A DNA stretch of 64,000 bases from Saturnia japonica (GCA_033032175.1 CM065325.1:5980930-6044929), one strand, 5' to 3'; shown: positions 36,701 through 51,700, counted from the first letter of the stretch. The notes: generated from the letters alone by a model not told the origin. Made by a program: numbers and translations.

Positions 36701-39700
36701 TGGTCAATTGATAGGGTATGAGAACGTTCAATATTACTTTTAGATCCCGTAAAAATAAAAAATAAATTGTTAATTTCCACCATATTTCATGAAATTTTGT
36801 ATACGGGAAGTATAAGCCATTCCATAAAAGATGGGCTATGAAAATATTTCATAAAATTATTATGAATCGTAAAAAAAGAATTGAATATTTTTTTTAATTT
36901 TATTGATTCTTAACCGATTTTTATGAGATTTTGTACTCGGGAAATATAAATAAAACACACAAATTACATAATTGATGGGCTACTACAATTGTTAATATGC
37001 ATTACTTCTAGAAATCATATAAAAAAGTTCAAAAAATTAAAATTTCATCAATTCTCAACCGATTCTGATCGAATTTTGTAGACCGGAAGCATACATCATA
37101 GCATAATTGAGAGGAAGAATCGTTAATAATACATTAGAAATCGTACAATAGAATAATAATGTTCAACCGATTTTGATGAAAATTGTACACGGGAAATACA
37201 CGTCATTCCTCAGTTGATACGGCTGCATATTAATTGTCAACAATATGGGTAAAAATTAAATTACCGGATGTAAATAACTACTGCGTAATAAAAAAACGCG
37301 TGGGGAGCCGCGGGCACACCGCTGGTCTATGTTAATAAATCTGCAGTTCTGTCTGTACATTAAATTGTCTATTCAAATTTGCCGATAGGCATACTTTATG
37401 AATAATATGAACGATCCGATCACAAATATGTTTTTATTTTATCTGACTGTCTGTTTGTATTTCCGGATTTAACTCAAAAAGACTTAACAGATTTTGTTGA
37501 AATTTTGTGCACTAGATACTTTGGTAAATGATCATCATCATCATTTCAGCCGCAGGACGTCCACTGGTGAAGATAGGCCTCCCCCATAGATCTCCAGAGC
37601 GACCGATCTTGTGCGGCCTGCACCCAACGGCTCCCAGCGACCTTTATTATGTAGTCTTTCCATCTAGTGGGGGGCCGTCCTTCGTTGCGCTTTCCGGTGC
37701 GTGGTCTCCACTCGAGAACCTTTCTGCCCCAACGGCCGTCAGTTCTCAGAACTATGTGCCCCGCCCACTGCCACTTCAACTTGCTAATCCTTTTGGCTAT
37801 GTCGGTTACCTTAGTTTGTCTACGGATCTCCTCATTTCTAATTCGATCTCGTAGAGAAACACCAAGCATAGCTCTCCCCATAGCTCGCTGAGCGACCTTG
37901 AGCTTTCTTATGAGGCCCACAGTGAGCGACCACGTCTCTGTGCCGTATGTCATCACTGGCAACTCACACTGGTCAAAGACTTTCCTCTTGAGGACCTACC
38001 TAACTGGACTGTTTGTCCCAGGTAGACATATTCTTCAACAACTTCTAAACAAGAGTTACCAACTGATACTGGGGTGGACACCACATGGACATTCGACATT
38101 ATTTTCGTCTTGTCCATGTTCATTTTATGGCCCACCTGTTGAGAAACTTTGTCGAGGCCATCGAGCATTGTGCCAAGATCTTCCAGCGATTCTGCCATGA
38201 CTACGATGTCGTCAGCAAATCGAAGGTGAGTGATGTACTCGCCATTGACATTGATGCCGAGTCCTTGCCATTCCAGGAGCTTGAAGGCGTTCTCTAGAGC
38301 GGCGGTAAACAGTTTCGGAGATATTACGTCTCCCTGTCTAACGCCTCTTCTCAAAGGAATTGCCTTCGTGCACTGCTCCTGTACTCGTACCGACATGGCG
38401 GCGTTGTTGTACAAGCCCTTCAATACTTCGATATATCGATAGTCAATATGGCACCACTGGAAAGACTGCAACACTGCCCAGGTTTCGACCGAATCAAAGG
38501 CTTTTTCATAGTCCACGAACGCTAAGCATAAAGGCAGATTATACTCCTTAGTCTTCTGTATAATCTCGGATCTTTAGCCGGGCTGGTAACATGCTTAGTT
38601 GACGAGGTATATAACTGCCCATAGAACCTTTCGATCTCCCTTAATACCTCTGGCTTGGTGGACGCTACGCTGCCATCATCCATTTTCAGCTTCGTCAACT
38701 GGCTCTGCCCAATAGATGCATTCCTTGCGAACACTTTGGAGCCTTTATTCCGCTCTATCGTCTCTTTAATACTTTTGGTATTGTAAGACCGGACATCGTG
38801 TTGCAAGGATTTATGAATAGATCTATTGAGCTGCCTATAGGACTTAGCGTCATCGGAAGTCTGCAGCGCCATACTACACCGATCCGCCATGAGTTTTCGG
38901 GTTTGATCTGATATCTTTTGAATGGACAGTTTCTACCAGCCTATTACTACTGTCATCTACGGAGACGCAACTATCTAGGCAATCGAATTGGTTTTTCAAT
39001 TCGAGTTGAAAGCTCTCGGGGTTTTGGAGTGGAGCATTAGAGGGTCGGAGCGTAGACTTCATCAGGCGAGACCTTTCTATTTTTAGATTGATATTCAATG
39101 TGCCTCTAACCATTCGGTGATCACTGCCTGTTTTCACTCTGTGGATCACAGTGACATCATTGAATATTTGTCTCTTCGTGGTCATGATGAAGTCTATCTC
39201 ATTTTCCGTGGAACCATCGGGGCTCATCCAGGTCTATTTCCTATGAGGTGGCTTCTGGAAGAAAGAGTTCATCATAAAGAGTCCCTCTTTCTCCATAAAA
39301 TCGGCCAACCTCTGGCCCCTAGGGTTCCGTTGCCCATAACCAAAATGCCCCACTCCCAACTCTTCACCATCTCTTTTGCCCAGCTTTGCGTTAAAGTCTC
39401 CCATTACAACAGTGAAGTGGGTTTTCGAGGTATGTATGGCCCTACTAATGTCCTCATACAAAACCTCCACTTCATCATCAGAGTGTGCCGAGGTCGGTGC
39501 GTAAACCTGTATGACCTTCAACGAATATCTTTTGGATATTCTGAGTATCAGGTACGTTACCCTGCTCGACACACTGTCGATGGTCATGATGTTGTTAATG
39601 AGAGACTTCCGGACGATAAACCCGACACCACCTAGGGACTGTTGGTCGCCCTCCCTGTAATAGAACAAGTTACCGGATTTCATGATTATCATGTCCTCAC

Positions 39701-42700
39701 CCTCTCTTCGGACTTCTGGTAATCCTATAAGATCCCAGCGTAACTTGTCTATTTCCTCTTCCAGCTCGACAATCTTCTTATCAGTCCTCAAAGTGCGATT
39801 ATTATATGTTGCCAGGGCCAGTTGTCGTGGGGGTCGGTAGCTGGAACTCTTCCGGGGATTCTTAGCACCCCCTGCCCCACCGTTACCATAGCCGCTACCG
39901 AAACTAGGAATAGCGGGGCCGCCGGGGACTGGGGGCCTGGTCGTTCTTGTCGTTTTCATAGAGGGGGATTTGCTCATACTCGCCATGCTGGGCATGCGGG
40001 TTGGCAAGCGCAGATATTGCTTTTTGTTGTTTAAGTGGGGGATGCTGCTGTCCATCCCCTAGCTTTTTTCCCCTTAGTCGCCTCTTACGACATCCACGGG
40101 TAGAGATGGAGGGGTCAATTCTAAGCCGGAACCACCATGGCATAAATAAAATGATAATAAAATAAAATAAATAAATAGCATAAATGTAAATGATAGGGTA
40201 TAAGAATTAGGTATCAAAAGTACTTTTAGAAATTGAAAAAAAAATTTTTTTTTATTATTGACTGATTTTCATAAAATTTTGTACATGGGTTGTCATTTAG
40301 AAATCGCAAAAAAAAACCTCCAAATATATAACATTTCATGAATTCTTAACCAATTTTGATGACATTGTATACGGGAAGTATAGTATAGGTAATTGATAAG
40401 CTATAAGAGTTGTAAAAATTATTATTAAATTAAAAAATTATAGCATCCCCTTAGCAATTAGCATCAGTCTCATTTTATTTCTGACTGGGAAATGAAAGAG
40501 GCATCGCAATGCGGATGTCGCCGATGCCCACATTTGGCCTAGCGCCGCCACTGACGATAGCATATACCTACTTGTTATACATAAGCCACAATAAGGTATT
40601 TTGTTACGAAAATTTGTTGAATATTAAAAAATAAGATTAATCCTTTCGAAAAAAGTTACTTCATCATAAAGACACTTTTATGAAGTTAAACTTTTCCCAA
40701 TAAAGCATTTTATTTTGACACAAAGTTTAAGAGGTAATAGAAAATTAAAATAATTTATAGTTGCGGGAAGTGAGAACAGTTATGATAGGCGACATGGTTG
40801 CGTTAGTAAAATTAACACGGGTGAACCCGTGGTGCACAGCTAGTACATTGTATACAACACTGATGGCTTGTAAGTACTCGACGTGTGTTTTCTTGTTTTA
40901 AGCAATGAAGCAATGAATGTTTTCTTGAAGCAATGATGACTTAGTTGGTAGCATGTACGGACACCGCCTTGATGGAATCCCTGCAATGAGCCTGAGCTTT
41001 TGGTGAAGGAAATCATCCTGAGGAAACTATAGCATGGTAGGGCTTTTTCTAGTTGAAAACCTGTCGCCAAGCACCGTCTTCCACCAGGCTTATCGTGCTT
41101 TCAACTTAGGCCACATCGACACTTAAGATCAGATGAGATTGTGGCCACAACGCTAAATTTATATAGAAAAAAAACATAAATATAATTTTATTTAGGCATA
41201 TTTAATGGTCTATAATATAATATTAGTTCAAGAGTTTGTTTGTTTGAACGCGTTAATCTCTGGGACTACCAGTTACATTAGAATTATTTGTTAATTTTAT
41301 TGTCTATTTATTGAGAAAGTCTATCTGACATGACGCTACAACCTATTAGAAGTGGAGCAATTATTTACTAGGTATTTATATACCAGACTTATTTTGTAGT
41401 ATTTGGTAACTCCAAGGCACATTTGACAATAGGTAACATAAGCTCTGTAAAAAATCACGTCCGAGACCAAAATTTCAGTATTCTACTACAATGGTAAATA
41501 TTTATAGAAACGACATTGACAAAAAATATTTGTAAAGTTGAAATACTAGCATAAAAAACTTACCAGGCGGTTTGGTTCTCACTAACAGAGGAACAGAGTG
41601 TGGTGATGGCCCAGCTCTAGAATGAGCCACAGCCCTCACTGAATATGTTGCACCACACGATAGAACCTTAAGTACAACAGTGGCTGCTTCACCTCCTGTC
41701 TCCAGTCTTCTTTCTTCTTCACCACGTATACCGCTCGTTTCTATACCTTCGCCTATCTCATCACGTATTCGTACCCACCATATTGTAAAACCTGTTTTTA
41801 TGAGTGCATAAATTTAAAGATGAAACACAGAGTCACAACACTGTGCCAACTAAATACACTTTGCAAGTGATGTAATACAGTTCTGAAACGTATATTGAAT
41901 ACTGAAACTCATTAATTAAATTTATGATTATATGTTCAATTCATTTAACTGAAAGAATGTCGTGACTTTGATTGCTGCTAAGGCCAATTAAAGTTGTAAT
42001 AGCTTTTTTATAGTTTTGAAGCGATAATATGGTTAAAATGAATCCTACACTGAGCCGGAATTTTCGATGAAGTAAAACTTCCCGATGAAGTCATAGCAAG
42101 ATGGTAGGATAGTTTTGAAGGCTCGCCTGGGTAGAAAATTTCCTCAATTTTAAAATCTGTCGGCAAGAACCTATCGATGTACTTTGGCAGCTGCATTTGA
42201 GAACCAGTTCTAACCGTATCGTGTTAAATGTAATATAAAATCACATTCTCACTTAATATCAAGTGATACTGTAGTCACTCACAATCCCATAAAAGAAGAA
42301 TTGTGAACTATTCGGATATTATTTTCATATATCAACCGAACTTGTATGGTGGATTGTGGGATGTAGTTTTTAGTCCAATAACATTAGCAAAGTAGAGTTA
42401 AAGAAATTCCATTAGGTACTTTATTTTACTCATATTATCGCGCAAATCCATATCTAAATTATATTAATTAATTAAAATATAGTCCGAATAAATTAAGAAA
42501 ATTTAAACAATAATAATGTTTTGAACATAGATTAATGATTGCCGACTGCAGAGACAAATAAATTAGTTAATGGTTTTAAATTTAATTTACAGTAATTTAG
42601 AGTGCAGCTGTCGAAACGTTAAATTGACTTGTTACTAACCGTGCGGTGGTGCTGAAGGGTGGTGTGTAGTTTTCCAAGTAAGCTTTGCCTCTTTATGACC

Positions 42701-45700
42701 GGCGTGGTCCAAAACAAGTGCTGGGGCGGACGGCGGTGTAGCACATTCGACGCGGTACGTAATTTCTTCGGAACCGAAAGTATTACGCGCCGAGCACGTG
42801 TAATTGCCGCTAGTTGATGCGTCCACTTCTGATTAATTATTACATATTAAAGTGTTGCCTATATGTTGTACATTTAATAAACTAGTAATGCCCCGCGGCT
42901 CCGCACGCATTTATAACGAAGTAATTATTATCATTGACAAAGGCATGTCTAATTAAAAGTGTCCTATAATTTTTTTTGAAAACATTAATTTTAAACTATT
43001 TGTCTATTTTTCTTTAAAAGCGATGAAAATAAGCTTTAAATTACTCATTTTCAAGGAGAATTAAGGGAGATAAAGCATTGCCACAAAAACTTTTAAAAAA
43101 ATACAGTGATAAGTCGCACCGTGGATAGCTAGATGGCCGTGTGGTGTTAATGTGGCGCGAGCATCATGTGTGACTGGTCGATCTTCGCGCAACCAACGCG
43201 CGCGAGGGACTGGCTCGCCACGCCACGCACACGCCAGTCTCAGAGAATGTCCACACTGTACTCTGGCCCATACTCCAAATGACAGTAATCTTGCTCCAGC
43301 TAGCAAAAAATAAGTGAATATCAACTCACTAAAATATAAAGCTTTTAGTTATCATAAAAACAGTTTTTTCAAAGGTTTTCCTGTCAGTTGGCACTTAACT
43401 TAATAAAATTTTAGTTTAATTCAGTATTTACATTAGTAGGGACTTTGTTTTAACATTTTGGTTCAAGGAGCGGGCCCACTCCGAGGGTGCGAGAACTCTC
43501 GCGTAGGTACGCGGAGTGAGCTCACTCAAAACAGCTAGCCAATTTGGCATCTGGCCACGAGCGAGCTATAAATGCATTAACATACCAAATAGAACCAATC
43601 CCGAAAATTTAAACGCTACACTCGTAGTTCGACTACGAAGTAGCCAAAACGCTGGAAGTGGTAAAGGGATTACCCTGGGGAGAGGGGAGGGTGTAGGTTG
43701 GGTCCTCCGACATAATACGGTATGCGATTCTTTCTTTTTTGTTATTCAACTAATAGAGGACCGTTTTTTTGTTTCAAAGTATTAATGATACCTCTAGACG
43801 TTGTCGTAGCTGGTTGCGGGGCAGATGGTTCACCTTCTCCTGCAGCTGAATGGGCCGCAATCCACGCTTCGTAAGTAGCACCTTCTGATAAAGACCTCAG
43901 CTCAGTTGATCCACCTAAGCCAACTGATGAATCTCCATCCTCAGCTTGTACAGTAGTTGTTTGAGGTGGTCTATCCCTAAAATTAAACAACATTAAATAA
44001 TACTATATTATTACAAAATATGTGGTGAAATATTTATACGTACCTTCCAAGTTCGCGAAAGAATACAGTGTAATAAAGAAGAGGTCCATTAGGTCTACTC
44101 GGTGGTAACCAACTTACAGCTAATGATGTCACTGATGTTGCTACTACTTTTACTGCGGCTGGTGGCCCAGGTGCTGCAAATATTATCGCTATTTTTATAT
44201 TTATAGTAACTCGGCAAATTACTATACTGCGTCTACTGGTATAGTATGAACCAGGAACTATAAAGGTAGCCTACAAATGTCATGATAAGAGTTGCTAAAA
44301 CCGCAACGAAACATGTTGTCCTAATAAAACCTAATAGAACCTAATAAAGTTAATTTGATTACAGTTAAATCCAGTCTATATAATGTAGCATATCTAATAC
44401 TTTTAAGTAAGCTATTGTATATATTTAATTGGTTTCTCGGCAACGGTTCAAATGATTTGGATGAGACATTGTTTTTAGATAATGTTTTACATTCAAAATT
44501 TACCTTGATAGGTGTATTTTTCCTCTTTAAGACATCGAGCGCAGCTCGGGCGCTCAGATATTTATATATAATATAACCTAACATATAAAATACTACCATA
44601 CCATCTTGTTGCGTAGAACAATATACAGGGTGAGCTGGCACGCCGTCGCCAACACCAGTATACGCTAGAGCCTGAATAGTATAATTTGTATGTGGTTTAA
44701 GTGCAAGGAGAAGAGTTTCGACGCCCGATACTCGCTTAACTTCCGCTCCCGCTCCTACGTTTGCACCACCGCCGCCGCGTACTTCCCATTCTAGCCACTC
44801 TGCCGCTGCCAACAAACAACTGCCATCACTCAGCTTGGATTAAGACAAAAATATAGAATTGATTTATTGCATTTTAGGGTGGTCAATGGCCGAAAAATTA
44901 TATAAATATATGTATATTTTAGTCGTTCATAACGTGAAAATTTATTTAGACTGCTACATCAAATACCATGTAGTCATTTTTGAAATTGTTTATAGGTTTA
45001 TCTAAACACACAATCAATCACAATCTCACCCAATGTTAAGTAACGATGTGACACGCTAAGCCTAGTGGGAGCATTGGCTCTCAAGTGCAACCGCCGGAAT
45101 ACACCTATAGGGCCTTGGCGAAAGATTTTTAACTGAGGATGGTAGCTAGTCAGACGAGTATTGGAAAATACCCTACCACCATGCTATGGTTTCATCACAA
45201 TGATTTCCTTCACAGAAAGCTCAGGTCCAGTGCAAGGATTCAATATCACATCGATCAACGCCATGATCGTACACAGTACCATTGAATCATCATTACCTTA
45301 ATGAATAAACAGTTTTAAAAAAACAAGACCAAAATTGAACTCAACGTATTGGGTATATAATTTTTTTTATTTATAAACAAATTCTGAAACGAGAGAGCTA
45401 ACATAATAGATAAGTTTAACCTATTTTAGTTCTGTAAGCGGATTCAGAAATACAAAAAGTACTATATACGGTAAATATATTTACTCACTATGCTCTGGCC
45501 GATACAGCAGCTTATATCCAAGCAGCGCACCGTGGTGAGCGTGTGCTGGTGGTGGGGACCATTCTACTTTTAAGCTTTGTGGTGACACAGCTCGACATCT
45601 GACTCCTCGAGGTCCTTCTGAGGGCACTATGAATGTAAACGATTGGTTGTACACAACAATTTCATAGCTTGATTCAAGGAGCGCTTATAGTTTATTACAG

Positions 45701-48700
45701 CACTTACCGCTTTCTTGTGTTAGAGTGTTAACGGGTGGAGATGCCGGTCCCGCTCCAGCACTATTAAAAGCTCGAACGCTTATGGAATATCTAAAAAAAC
45801 AATAAAAAAGTTACATCGATGTTGTTGTTTGATTGTGTTGTTCTAGTAACTTCTTTAAAACCACTATGTATTGTAACCATCATCATTTCAGCCAAAAGAC
45901 TTCCACTGCTGAACATAACCTTCCCTCAAAAATCCCGCAATGACCGGTCTTGCGCTGTTTGTATCCAGTGACTTCCCGTATACTACACCAGGTCGATGGT
46001 TCAACTTATGGCGAATTGGCATACGCTTTTGGTACGAGGTCACCACTCGAGAACTCTTCGGCCCTAAAATATATCTTAAATGAAAATGAAAAAGCTTATA
46101 TTGAAATGAAAAATTCTCTCTAATAAATGTTTTCAATTTACTCCTTCAAATCATAATAAAGTGGTTAGTCAATTTTAAAATGAAAAAAGCAAAAACCACA
46201 GTATTAGTAAAATTTTACAGTATCCAGTAAAAAGTTACCCAAAAAGGTAGAAATATAATACCGTGTGTAGTGCTCTAGCTCTTCGATTGCGTATTCATTA
46301 ATTTTTCCTCTAACAGTAGCAAATTCCATGCCAACATTTGCTCCGCCGGCCAAAGTACCATCAGCTGTTGGCCACCACCATACCGTGTATCCGAGCAACT
46401 CGCCATTCCATGATGAAGCCGGAGGAGCCTGATTATAAAATATACTTGTTTTGGTTTATCAATAATAGTATGGAAATATATTATCAAACACACATATTAA
46501 GAGTTTATATGTATTTTACTTTAATAGGAAAAATCTTACTATAAAACTTATTTTTTAAATTAGAAAATGTTTTGTATCCAAGCAAAAAGACCTACGTTTC
46601 TTCCCGATTTTTTTTTTTGAAATGATTCCGTTATGTAAATTTGTCACGATGAATTTATAGGGAAGGGACATCAAAATCATATTACTGACTTCTTGTGGCC
46701 CTACAGATTTATTAATTAAAATACCTGCCAAGTCAGTTCAACTGCTGATGATCTAGGCGCTGAGGCACGAAGACTTATTGGTGCCCGCGAGGGTGGTTCG
46801 TGTGAAGTTAAAGCAAGAATTGCTCGAGTGTGAGCTGAAGCGAACTGAGCAGTAACTGTTCGCGCTCGTACTAAGTATGCAGTTGCTGGCTCCAGTCCTG
46901 TTATAATAGCTTCCTCAGTCCTAAATTAGCAAATTTTCAGCGTTAGGGTTCAGCCTTCTTTTAATTACATACAGTAATATAAAGTATCTTCATAGTTTGG
47001 TAGTTTATTATGGAATATTATTTGGACAAATTAACTCAGCGATAGATATACTCCAGCGTAGTCCAAAATTCCCCAAAAAATCAAAATACCTTGATTTGAT
47101 TTCAAAAATTTGTACAACAAGTAAGTAGTATTTAGGAATACTTTTTTTTAGTAAGTAATAAAAGGAAAAGGATTGCATTAAAAGTAACAGCCTTCCAAAA
47201 AAAATGTTTTTACTATAGTCAAATAAGTTCGTGCGCGACCGTCCCATGTGAGAGACGTTGGCGGGGGCGAGGTAGCATGACATTGCGTCACTACAGTACA
47301 CTAAAGTAAACAGTATGTTGACTCGGCAGTATTCTTGAAGTAATTACCTAAAGCCGGCTCGGTAGACAAACACGCTCTAACTGTATTTCTTGGGTTACCT
47401 ACTTACGTATTTGACAATGCTATATTAAAATGTCATTATTATCTTTTAATCTAATAGAAATTTTGTAACTTTAATAAAAATTGTTTCTATTTGGGTTTTA
47501 TTTCTAGTTTCAAAAGTGTCTGTGAGGTAGTAAGAAGGGAACGTACATTTTTTGCTTAAAATTTAATAAATTAAAAATATTTTAAGTTCTACGAAGTTAG
47601 TAATATGATATTTCATCATTAGTTATAAATTGCGTAATCGCGATTAATGTGTACTGAAGTTTACCAAGATTTTGATTCGGCCGTTTGTATTAAGTAGTTA
47701 TACTGTTTGCTTCAGTGTATTGTGACTTGCGCGCCTACGTCACACAATTGTACGCGCTTTCCTTCCCCGCTACATTACTCGCTCCCGAGCTAATTGTACC
47801 TCGTCCCAGCCAACGTCTCTCATAAACGTAGAACGGTTGCACACGAACTTGTACGACTATAGTTAGGAATATTGTTTCACGTGATACTGCCATTAATTAA
47901 TGCTTACTCAGTATATGAATCGATAAGGTGTGCTGTCACAGTGACGTTATGAGTTTCAGCATCTCTCCAAAAGTCAGGTCTTGTAGAATCGTGTTTTCGA
48001 TACTGTACCACGTAACCTAGAACTGGGGAGTTGCCGTCGTACGGCCTCCTCCATTGCAGTTTTACCGACCGAGATGTTGTATCGAGTACTCTCAGATTTG
48101 CTGGCGGTTCTGGTGGTTCTAAAATAAACGATATTATATATTCCTTGAATGAACTATGTTTTAAAATATTATTTTTCTTGGGCATATTTCTTTAGCCATG
48201 ACTAAGAAAGCGTTTTTATATGAGTGCTGCAAAGTGATTGCATTGCGCCTTATAGTAAGCACATCATAAACAAAATAAAATAGTGACAACTTAAAGAACT
48301 CAGAGATCAGTCGTTAGTTTTTGTTGTCATGCTGATCTGTTTAAATTCCTCTTTACGCACCCTTTATTAAAAGACCTAATGTTGTGGGAAGACTGGGACA
48401 TACTGAAACTGTGAAACGCTGGAAACGGTTCCATAGCTTAACAATAGCGCAAATATTTGATAACTTGTTTTTCGCACTGAGCTCGCAGTTACCATAAAAT
48501 TATGGCTTCTGAGCCCAGCATGCGTGTGATATTATTATGGAAGAGACAAGAGAGATAGCATAGGATCAAACATGTTTTCAGCTTTTATAAAATTTAACAA
48601 AATACGAAAATTGTCTCGGTTGATTACACTTATTTTTCATCCCCCGAAGTTTACTGATTTCGGGTATTTTTTTATTACGAAAAACCAAACTAAACTAAAC

Positions 48701-51700
48701 CTATCAGAAGACCAGACACATACGTAGTTAGTTTTAGCGAGAACAGATCACAATCTTCGTAGATTACCCGTACATTGTAACTATGAAAGTGGTATATACA
48801 TAAAATAAAATTGCATTAGAATTTACTGTTCAGAACCTTTGTTTATGATCACTGCAACTGTCGGTTGAACTTATCTCTCGATGCTCACCGTTTGCTTTGA
48901 GAATGCAGCAGAAGTGCTATAAAGTTCAGTGCAATGCAAATGTATATTAATAATATTAAAATGAATCTAAAACACGCTTTTAGTGTGCTGTTTACTCTCA
49001 TCTACGCTTCTAAAGCAATTAATTTATATAAAAACATCACAAGTTTCACTAGAATATTTACCTTGAACTGCTAAATGTAAAAAGTGGTCGGACCGTCCAT
49101 AGGGGTTAGATGCTTGGCACCTGTAAACGCCAGAATCTCTTCTATCAGCACGCTCTATTACTAATTCACTCCTCAAACCTTCCGCACTCCTGGTTTCTGA
49201 TATGCTCATCCTAAAAAATAGATATTAAATTTAATTAAGATGTCAGTCGTGTAATTTTATTTTGAAAAAGATATCTTACGTTTTTACCTATAATCAGAAT
49301 TAGGTAAGGCGCGTCCTGAATGACTCCAGGTTGTGGAGAGTGGACTATCCCCACGAGCCAAACAAGCTAGCCTGATTGTATCTCCCAGTTTAGCTGTGAT
49401 ATTTGCCGATTGTGTTTCAAATCTCGCTGGCTCTATACAAATACAGTTACAATAATTAGTACATTCATGACGTCAACAAAATATTAGATTCCAACTCGTA
49501 GTTTTTAGTGACATGAAGTGTGCTACCTACTAAATATTTTTAAACTGTAGATATTTTTTCCTATTAATAATATTATTTTCTCTTTAAGTAATGATAAAGA
49601 GACACTCCTATCATATGACACTCCTAGGAATTTAGAGTACTATATGAGAATAATTTAACCGTCATAAAATCAATTGCATGAATTTAGCGTGATACAAATC
49701 CAAAAGACAAAAATTTAAATACATTATTCATTTTTACCTTTTATAAAGTATCTCGTGTATGTACTAACATTTTTTTTAATAACTTTATGTTATGAACTCT
49801 TGGCGCCTAAACATTTAATATAGTTTATAGTTAAATACCATTGACATGTATGTTTAATATTTTTGACAAAGGTGGCACTACTCCATTATCAGCTCTGCAT
49901 CTATATTTTCCGGAATGTTCTGCACGAGCTGTTTCAAATCTTAGCGACCCATTGCTAAGTACTACAGGATCTGATACACCTCCAAGAGACGTTTCTGTAT
50001 TGCCTAGAAAAGGAATACAATTTATATAGTATTAAACTTTTAGTATAAATTCTTTGTTTTCTTCTAATTTTCTATAAATCTATATTATTTCTAACGCTGC
50101 ATGTTGCACTTTCAAGTATACCGATATAATTTACGATGAATTAACAGACACATTTTTTTAAATCAATTCCCAATAAAGAAATGATTCTGAGTTGAAATAT
50201 TTTTTACCGAAAAGTTGAGTATCAACTGCTAAGTTTACTTTACAATAAGAGATGAAAAAGAAGATCTTAATTTTATAAACAGTTATGATAATCTTACCCG
50301 CATACTTGGACCAGTATATAACAGGTGGAGGGTGACCTCGAGCTTCACAGCTTACTGTTAAGGATCCGTTCAGTAAAACAGCATTATCAGACGGTTCTAT
50401 TTGCCAATATGGAGGAACTGTGAATATTTTTCATGTTTTAATGGAAACGTATAAATAAGGTCAGTAAAATTATAACAGCGGTGAACAATTAAATAGCAAT
50501 AAATTAAGCCAATTTCTTATAGGATAATTATGTAATTTTTTTGTATAAATAAACTAAAACAGAAATGACCTTTTGAATGAAATGTACATGTATTAATAAA
50601 TTTTCATAAAAACTTAGGTATACACGAGTCAGAAATCAAACCCAATAAATAATACATATAAAAAATGATGTTATTTTATTACGAAAACTGATAGTGTAGG
50701 TTATAAGGAATAAATTTTGTTATGAAACCCTGTGTTGTGTATCGACAATTAAAATAAAATGTTGTATTTAACTATTTTATTTTTAAATATTCACAGTGGC
50801 AGCCATTATTTACAATAAAAAATATGTATAACATAAATAATGAAGTTTAATCTTTGATTATAAAGTCAAAGAGTTCAATATACAAATTCTGATGTTTTAT
50901 TGAGATATGTGAACAGTTATTAAACTGTAACAGTTTATACCTTTAATAGCTAGGTCGACGGATACGTTGGCTTTCCCGGCGGTATTGGTAACAACACATG
51001 TATACACTCCACTATGAGTTGCGGTTAAACTTTTAAATAGGAGCATACTATAAAACTCTGCTCCTCGTTCGTCAACCTATAAATCATATTATATAACCGT
51101 TAATATATTGTAAAAAGTTGTAACTTTCATAGTCCTTGCTGTGAAGGTTCCCTTACATGTCTTTTATTTATCTGTAATTGTGCTAGCGGCCGTCGTCCAA
51201 GAAATCGCCTAGCAGTCATTTTTAGCAAAAATTGTTAGAAGGTAATTTTTGGGTATGATCGTTATAATATCCGCTACAATAAAAAACCACTAACAAAGTA
51301 TGTGATACATAACTTTTTCCTTAAAACGTATTTACATATTTAACTATGAAACTAGTCAGTACAGATTTTATTAAAGTTATCGTAATGGTGTCAAAATAAT
51401 GTAACCTCAAACTGTATTACCTGTAAAGCGCTAGAAATAGGCATTTGGTCCTTCAACCATGAGAAGTAAACAGGCATATCTCCCGATGTAACGGTGCAGG
51501 TCAATTGTGAGCGATCACCTGATCTCAGACCAGGTGGAAATACTATTGGTGATAATACTGGTGGCGAAACGACCGTCACTTGTACCTAAAGAAAAATACC
51601 AAAAAATATAACAGAATACCAAATCTCGACTCAATCAGATCTGTGGAAGGTGCTAACATCTAATTATCAACTAGAAAGGAGCTGATAATCTTCAAACACC

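Larger units (their letters stand above)
36437..40553. mobile_element. hAT-type non-autonomous transposon with 8-bp target duplication
   Basis: Ends are inverted repeats: CAGTGGCGGCGATAGGC at left, CAGTGGCGGCGCTAGGC at right (reverse complement). ACGATAGC occurs exactly outside both ends (36,429-436 and 40,554-561). Eight-base duplications and CAGTG ends are typical of hAT. No hAT transposase found. Contains an RTE LINE (37.5-40.1 kb); without it about 1.5 kb. Confidence 0.88.
36161..40844 (+). mobile_element. Helitron-like element, copy 2, split by a hAT-type insertion
   Basis: Left part 36,161-36,436 matches copy 1 up to AATATATCTAAAAATAATCC; right part resumes at 40,562 and ends ACACGGGTGAACCCGTG hairpin, then GTGCACAGCTAGT. 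The two parts join seamlessly if 36,437-40,561 is removed. Confidence 0.8.

Noticed and set aside
37528..40034. Several plus-strand open frames opposite the RTE element
   Set aside because: They are antisense shadows of the endonuclease/reverse transcriptase on the minus strand and have no family motif.
44813..44840. Longer FN3-3 exon starting upstream at KLSDGSCLLAAA
   Set aside because: All acceptors that would include it leave the wrong phase; the acceptor giving a start at 44,805 fits.
51571..51578. Alternative acceptor of the Ig7 exon giving a start at 51,578
   Set aside because: It would need one trailing base from the upstream exon, which ends in phase 0; the start at 51,585 fits.
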